Position numbers and translations under genes: made by a program
Assembly: GCA_958403605.1 (NCBI GenBank)
Contig: CATXYA010000087.1
Location: forward strand, 1-6,895
DNA: 6,895 nt
Origin: an uncultured Oscillospiraceae bacterium
GTDB taxonomy: Bacteria > Bacillota > Clostridia > Oscillospirales > Ruminococcaceae
Direction of reading: 5' to 3'
The notes under the pieces: generated by a model
The model's input: only the letters and a program-made list of their open reading frames with translations
Told to the model about the DNA's origin: nothing
Databases searched by the model: none
Part shown: in pieces, positions 5,206 through 6,895 of the stretch
Layout of the letters: the number at the start of each line of letters is the position of its first letter
How positions within the stretch are numbered: the stretch's first letter is position 1

Positions 5206-5573
5206 AAAGCTTAGCTGAACTTGCCGCCATCCGCGACAAGATGAAACAGACCGTCAACACCCGCGAAGCGGCGCACGACGCCACCCGCGTGGTGGTGGGC
5301 ATGGCCACCTGCGGCATTGCCGCAGGCGCGCGCCCGGTGCTGAACGCCTTTACCGAGGAAGTGGCCCGCCGGGAGCTGTCCGGCGTGCTGGTCACCCAGA
5401 CGGGCTGCATCGGCATTTGCCAATATGAGCCCGTGGTGGAGGTCTTCATGCCCGGCCAGGAAAAGGTGACCTACGTGAAGATGACCGCGGAAAAGGCGGC
5501 CCGCGTGGTCGCGGAGCACCTGGTGGGCGGCAAGCCCGTCACCGAGTACACCATCGGCGCGGCACAGCGCTAA
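5202..5573 (+). CDS. Small thioredoxin-fold (2Fe-2S) ferredoxin-like protein (HydD-like)
   Basis: A 123-residue protein related to the C-terminal [2Fe-2S] domain of NuoE and to the N-terminal domain of NuoF-type HydB. Recognisable parts are MATCGIAAGARPVLNAF (residues 34-50), VTQTGCIGICQYEP (64-77) and a C-terminal helix with GGKPVTEY. Only three cysteines are present (C37, C69, C73); the position of the second ligand of the usual Cx4C pair is glycine (G42). It may therefore bind a cluster with a non-cysteine ligand, or none. The ATG is preceded by AAAAGGAG and overlaps the previous stop by four bases. Its place directly before hydB matches hydD of the A. woodii cluster. Association with the bifurcating hydrogenase complex is inferred. 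Confidence 0.88.
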   Translation: MKSLAELAAIRDKMKQTVNTREAAHDATRVVVGMATCGIAAGARPVLNAFTEEVARRELSGVLVTQTGCIGICQYEPVVEVFMPGQEKVTYVKMTAEKAARVVAEHLVGGKPVTEYTIGAAQR

Positions 5574-5586
5574 AGGAGGAGCAAGC

Positions 5587-6895
5587 ATGTACAGAAGTCA
5601 CGTAATGGTATGCGGCGGCACCGGCTGCACGTCCTCCGGCAGCGATAAGATCGCCCAGGCCTTTGAGGAGGAGATCGTCGCCGCCGGCCTGGAAAGCGAA
5701 GTGAAGGTCATCCGCACGGGCTGTTTCGGCCTGTGCGCCCTGGGCCCCATCGTGGTCATTTACCCCGAGGGCTCGTTCTACAGCATGGTGAAGGAGAGCA
5801 ACGTCAAGGAGATCGTGAACGAGCACCTGCTCAAGGGCCGTCCCGTCACCCGCCTGCTCTACGATGAGACGGTCACCGAGGACCGCACCATCAAAAGCCT
5901 GGATGACACCAATTTCTACAAAAAGCAGCAGCGCATCGCGCTGCAGAACTGCGGCGTCATCAACCCCGAGAACATTGAGGAGTACATCGCCTTCGACGGC
6001 TACGCCGCTTTGGGCAAGGTGCTGACGGAGATGACGCCGGAGCAGGTCATCCAGGTGATGCTGGATTCCGGCCTGCGCGGCCGCGGCGGCGCGGGCTTCC
6101 CCACGGGCCTGAAATGGAAGTTTGCCGCCGGCAATCAGGCTGATCAGAAGTACGTGTGCTGCAACGCCGACGAGGGCGACCCCGGCGCGTTCATGGACCG
6201 CTCTATTTTGGAGGGCGACCCCCACGTGGTGCTGGAGGCCATGGCCATTGCGGCTTACGCCATCGGCGCCACCCAGGGCTATGTGTACATCCGCGCCGAG
6301 TACCCCATCGCGGTGGAGCGCCTGCGCATCGCCATCAAGCAGGCGCGGGAATACGGCCTGCTGGGCGACAACATTTTCGACACCGGTTTCTGCTTCGACG
6401 TGGACATCAAGCTGGGCGCCGGCGCCTTCGTGTGCGGCGAGGAGACCGCCTTGATGACCTCCATCGAGGGCAAGCGCGGCGAGCCGCGGCCCCGGCCCCC
6501 GTTCCCCGCCGTCAAGGGCCTGTTTGCCAAGCCCACCATCCTCAACAACGTGGAGACCTACGCCAACGTGCCCAAGATCATTTTGAAGGGCGCCGATTGG
6601 TTCCGCTCCATCGGCACCGAAAAGAGCCCCGGCACCAAGGTGTTCGCCCTGGGCGGCAAGATCAAGAACACGGGCCTGGTGGAGATCCCCATGGGCACCA
6701 CCCTGCGCACCATCGTGGAGGAGATCGGCGGCGGCATCCCCGGCGGCAAGCAGTTCAAGGCCGCGCAGACGGGCGGCCCCTCGGGCGGCTGTATCCCGGC
6801 CAGCCTCATCGACACGCCCATCGACTATGACAACCTGCTGGCCATCGGCAGCATGATGGGCTCCGGCGGCCTCATCGTCATGGACGAGGACACCT
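5587..6895 (+). CDS. hydB: NuoF-like NADH/FMN subunit of electron-bifurcating [FeFe]-hydrogenase (partial, cut by window edge)
   Basis: An open frame of 436 codons runs off the right edge. The N-terminal thioredoxin-fold [2Fe-2S] domain has C9, C14 (CGGTGC) and C46, C50 (CFGLC). The NuoF core follows: the glycine-rich FMN/NADH motif GLRGRGGAGFPTG (162-174), NADEGDPGAFMD (193-204), CGEETALMTSIEGKRGEP from residue 283, and LNNVET (319-324). This subunit holds FMN, exchanges electrons with NAD(H) and is the likely bifurcation site of the complex. HydB proteins are usually about 600 residues, so the missing part should contain the C-terminal 4Fe-4S binding motif and two ferredoxin clusters. AAAGGAGG (5572-5579) lies 7 bases before the ATG and overlaps the preceding stop codon. 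The hydA catalytic subunit is expected next, outside the window. Confidence 0.96.
   Translation, partial: MYRSHVMVCGGTGCTSSGSDKIAQAFEEEIVAAGLESEVKVIRTGCFGLCALGPIVVIYPEGSFYSMVKESNVKEIVNEHLLKGRPVTRLLYDETVTEDRTIKSLDDTNFYKKQQRIALQNCGVINPENIEEYIAFDGYAALGKVLTEMTPEQVIQVMLDSGLRGRGGAGFPTGLKWKFAAGNQADQKYVCCNADEGDPGAFMDRSILEGDPHVVLEAMAIAAYAIGATQGYVYIRAEYPIAVERLRIAIKQAREYGLLGDNIFDTGFCFDVDIKLGAGAFVCGEETALMTSIEGKRGEPRPRPPFPAVKGLFAKPTILNNVETYANVPKIILKGADWFRSIGTEKSPGTKVFALGGKIKNTGLVEIPMGTTLRTIVEEIGGGIPGGKQFKAAQTGGPSGGCIPASLIDTPIDYDNLLAIGSMMGSGGLIVMDEDT

Noticed and set aside
5539..6225. A 228-codon minus-strand open frame
   Set aside because: It is antisense to hydB and the end of the small ferredoxin gene, with a composition (A, H, Q, L rich) typical of a shadow frame. 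HydB has full family motifs.

Overview
The window is a high-GC, gene-dense segment that looks like an anaerobic Firmicutes of the Clostridia, most likely an Oscillospiraceae/Ruminococcaceae-type gut fermenter. The grounds are purine-rich Shine-Dalgarno sites ahead of most genes, the gene families present, and a hairpin repeat at the left edge of a type I recall from that group. No tRNA, rRNA, CRISPR array or transposase gene is visible.

Two operons diverge from a promoter region at about 3831-4104. Leftward (minus strand), in transcription order: a DRTGG-domain protein (3477-3830), an RsbW/RsbT-like ATP-binding protein (3055-3480), a small DUF3592-like membrane protein (2452-2973), a HydS/HsfB-type putative sensory [FeFe]-hydrogenase (1134-2405), a second DRTGG-domain protein (799-1128) and a PHP-family metallo-phosphoesterase (75-767). 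Past the last stop is a set of nested hairpins resembling a dispersed repeat. Rightward (plus strand): a NuoE-like [2Fe-2S] subunit (HydC, 4105-4593), a histidine-kinase-type ATPase without a phosphoacceptor domain (4648-5205), a small thioredoxin-fold ferredoxin-like protein (5202-5573) and the NuoF-like NADH/FMN subunit (HydB, 5587 to beyond the right edge). The order C, ATPase, small ferredoxin, B matches electron-bifurcating hydrogenase clusters such as hydCEDBA of Acetobacterium woodii, so hydA is expected just beyond the right edge.

The plus operon should make the electron-bifurcating [FeFe]-hydrogenase, which couples NADH and reduced ferredoxin to H2. The minus operon looks like a hydrogen-sensing module: a hydrogenase-fold protein with the H-cluster cysteines but an altered active-site pocket, together with kinase-like, phosphatase-like and DRTGG ligand-binding-type proteins. 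The shared control region holds one good promoter per direction, an 18-bp dyad with Rex-operator geometry inside the plus promoter, and a leader able to form a stem-loop before hydC. The most interesting points are the head-to-head arrangement of H2 sensor and H2 producer, the possible Rex site, and the membrane gene that interrupts the sensory operon.
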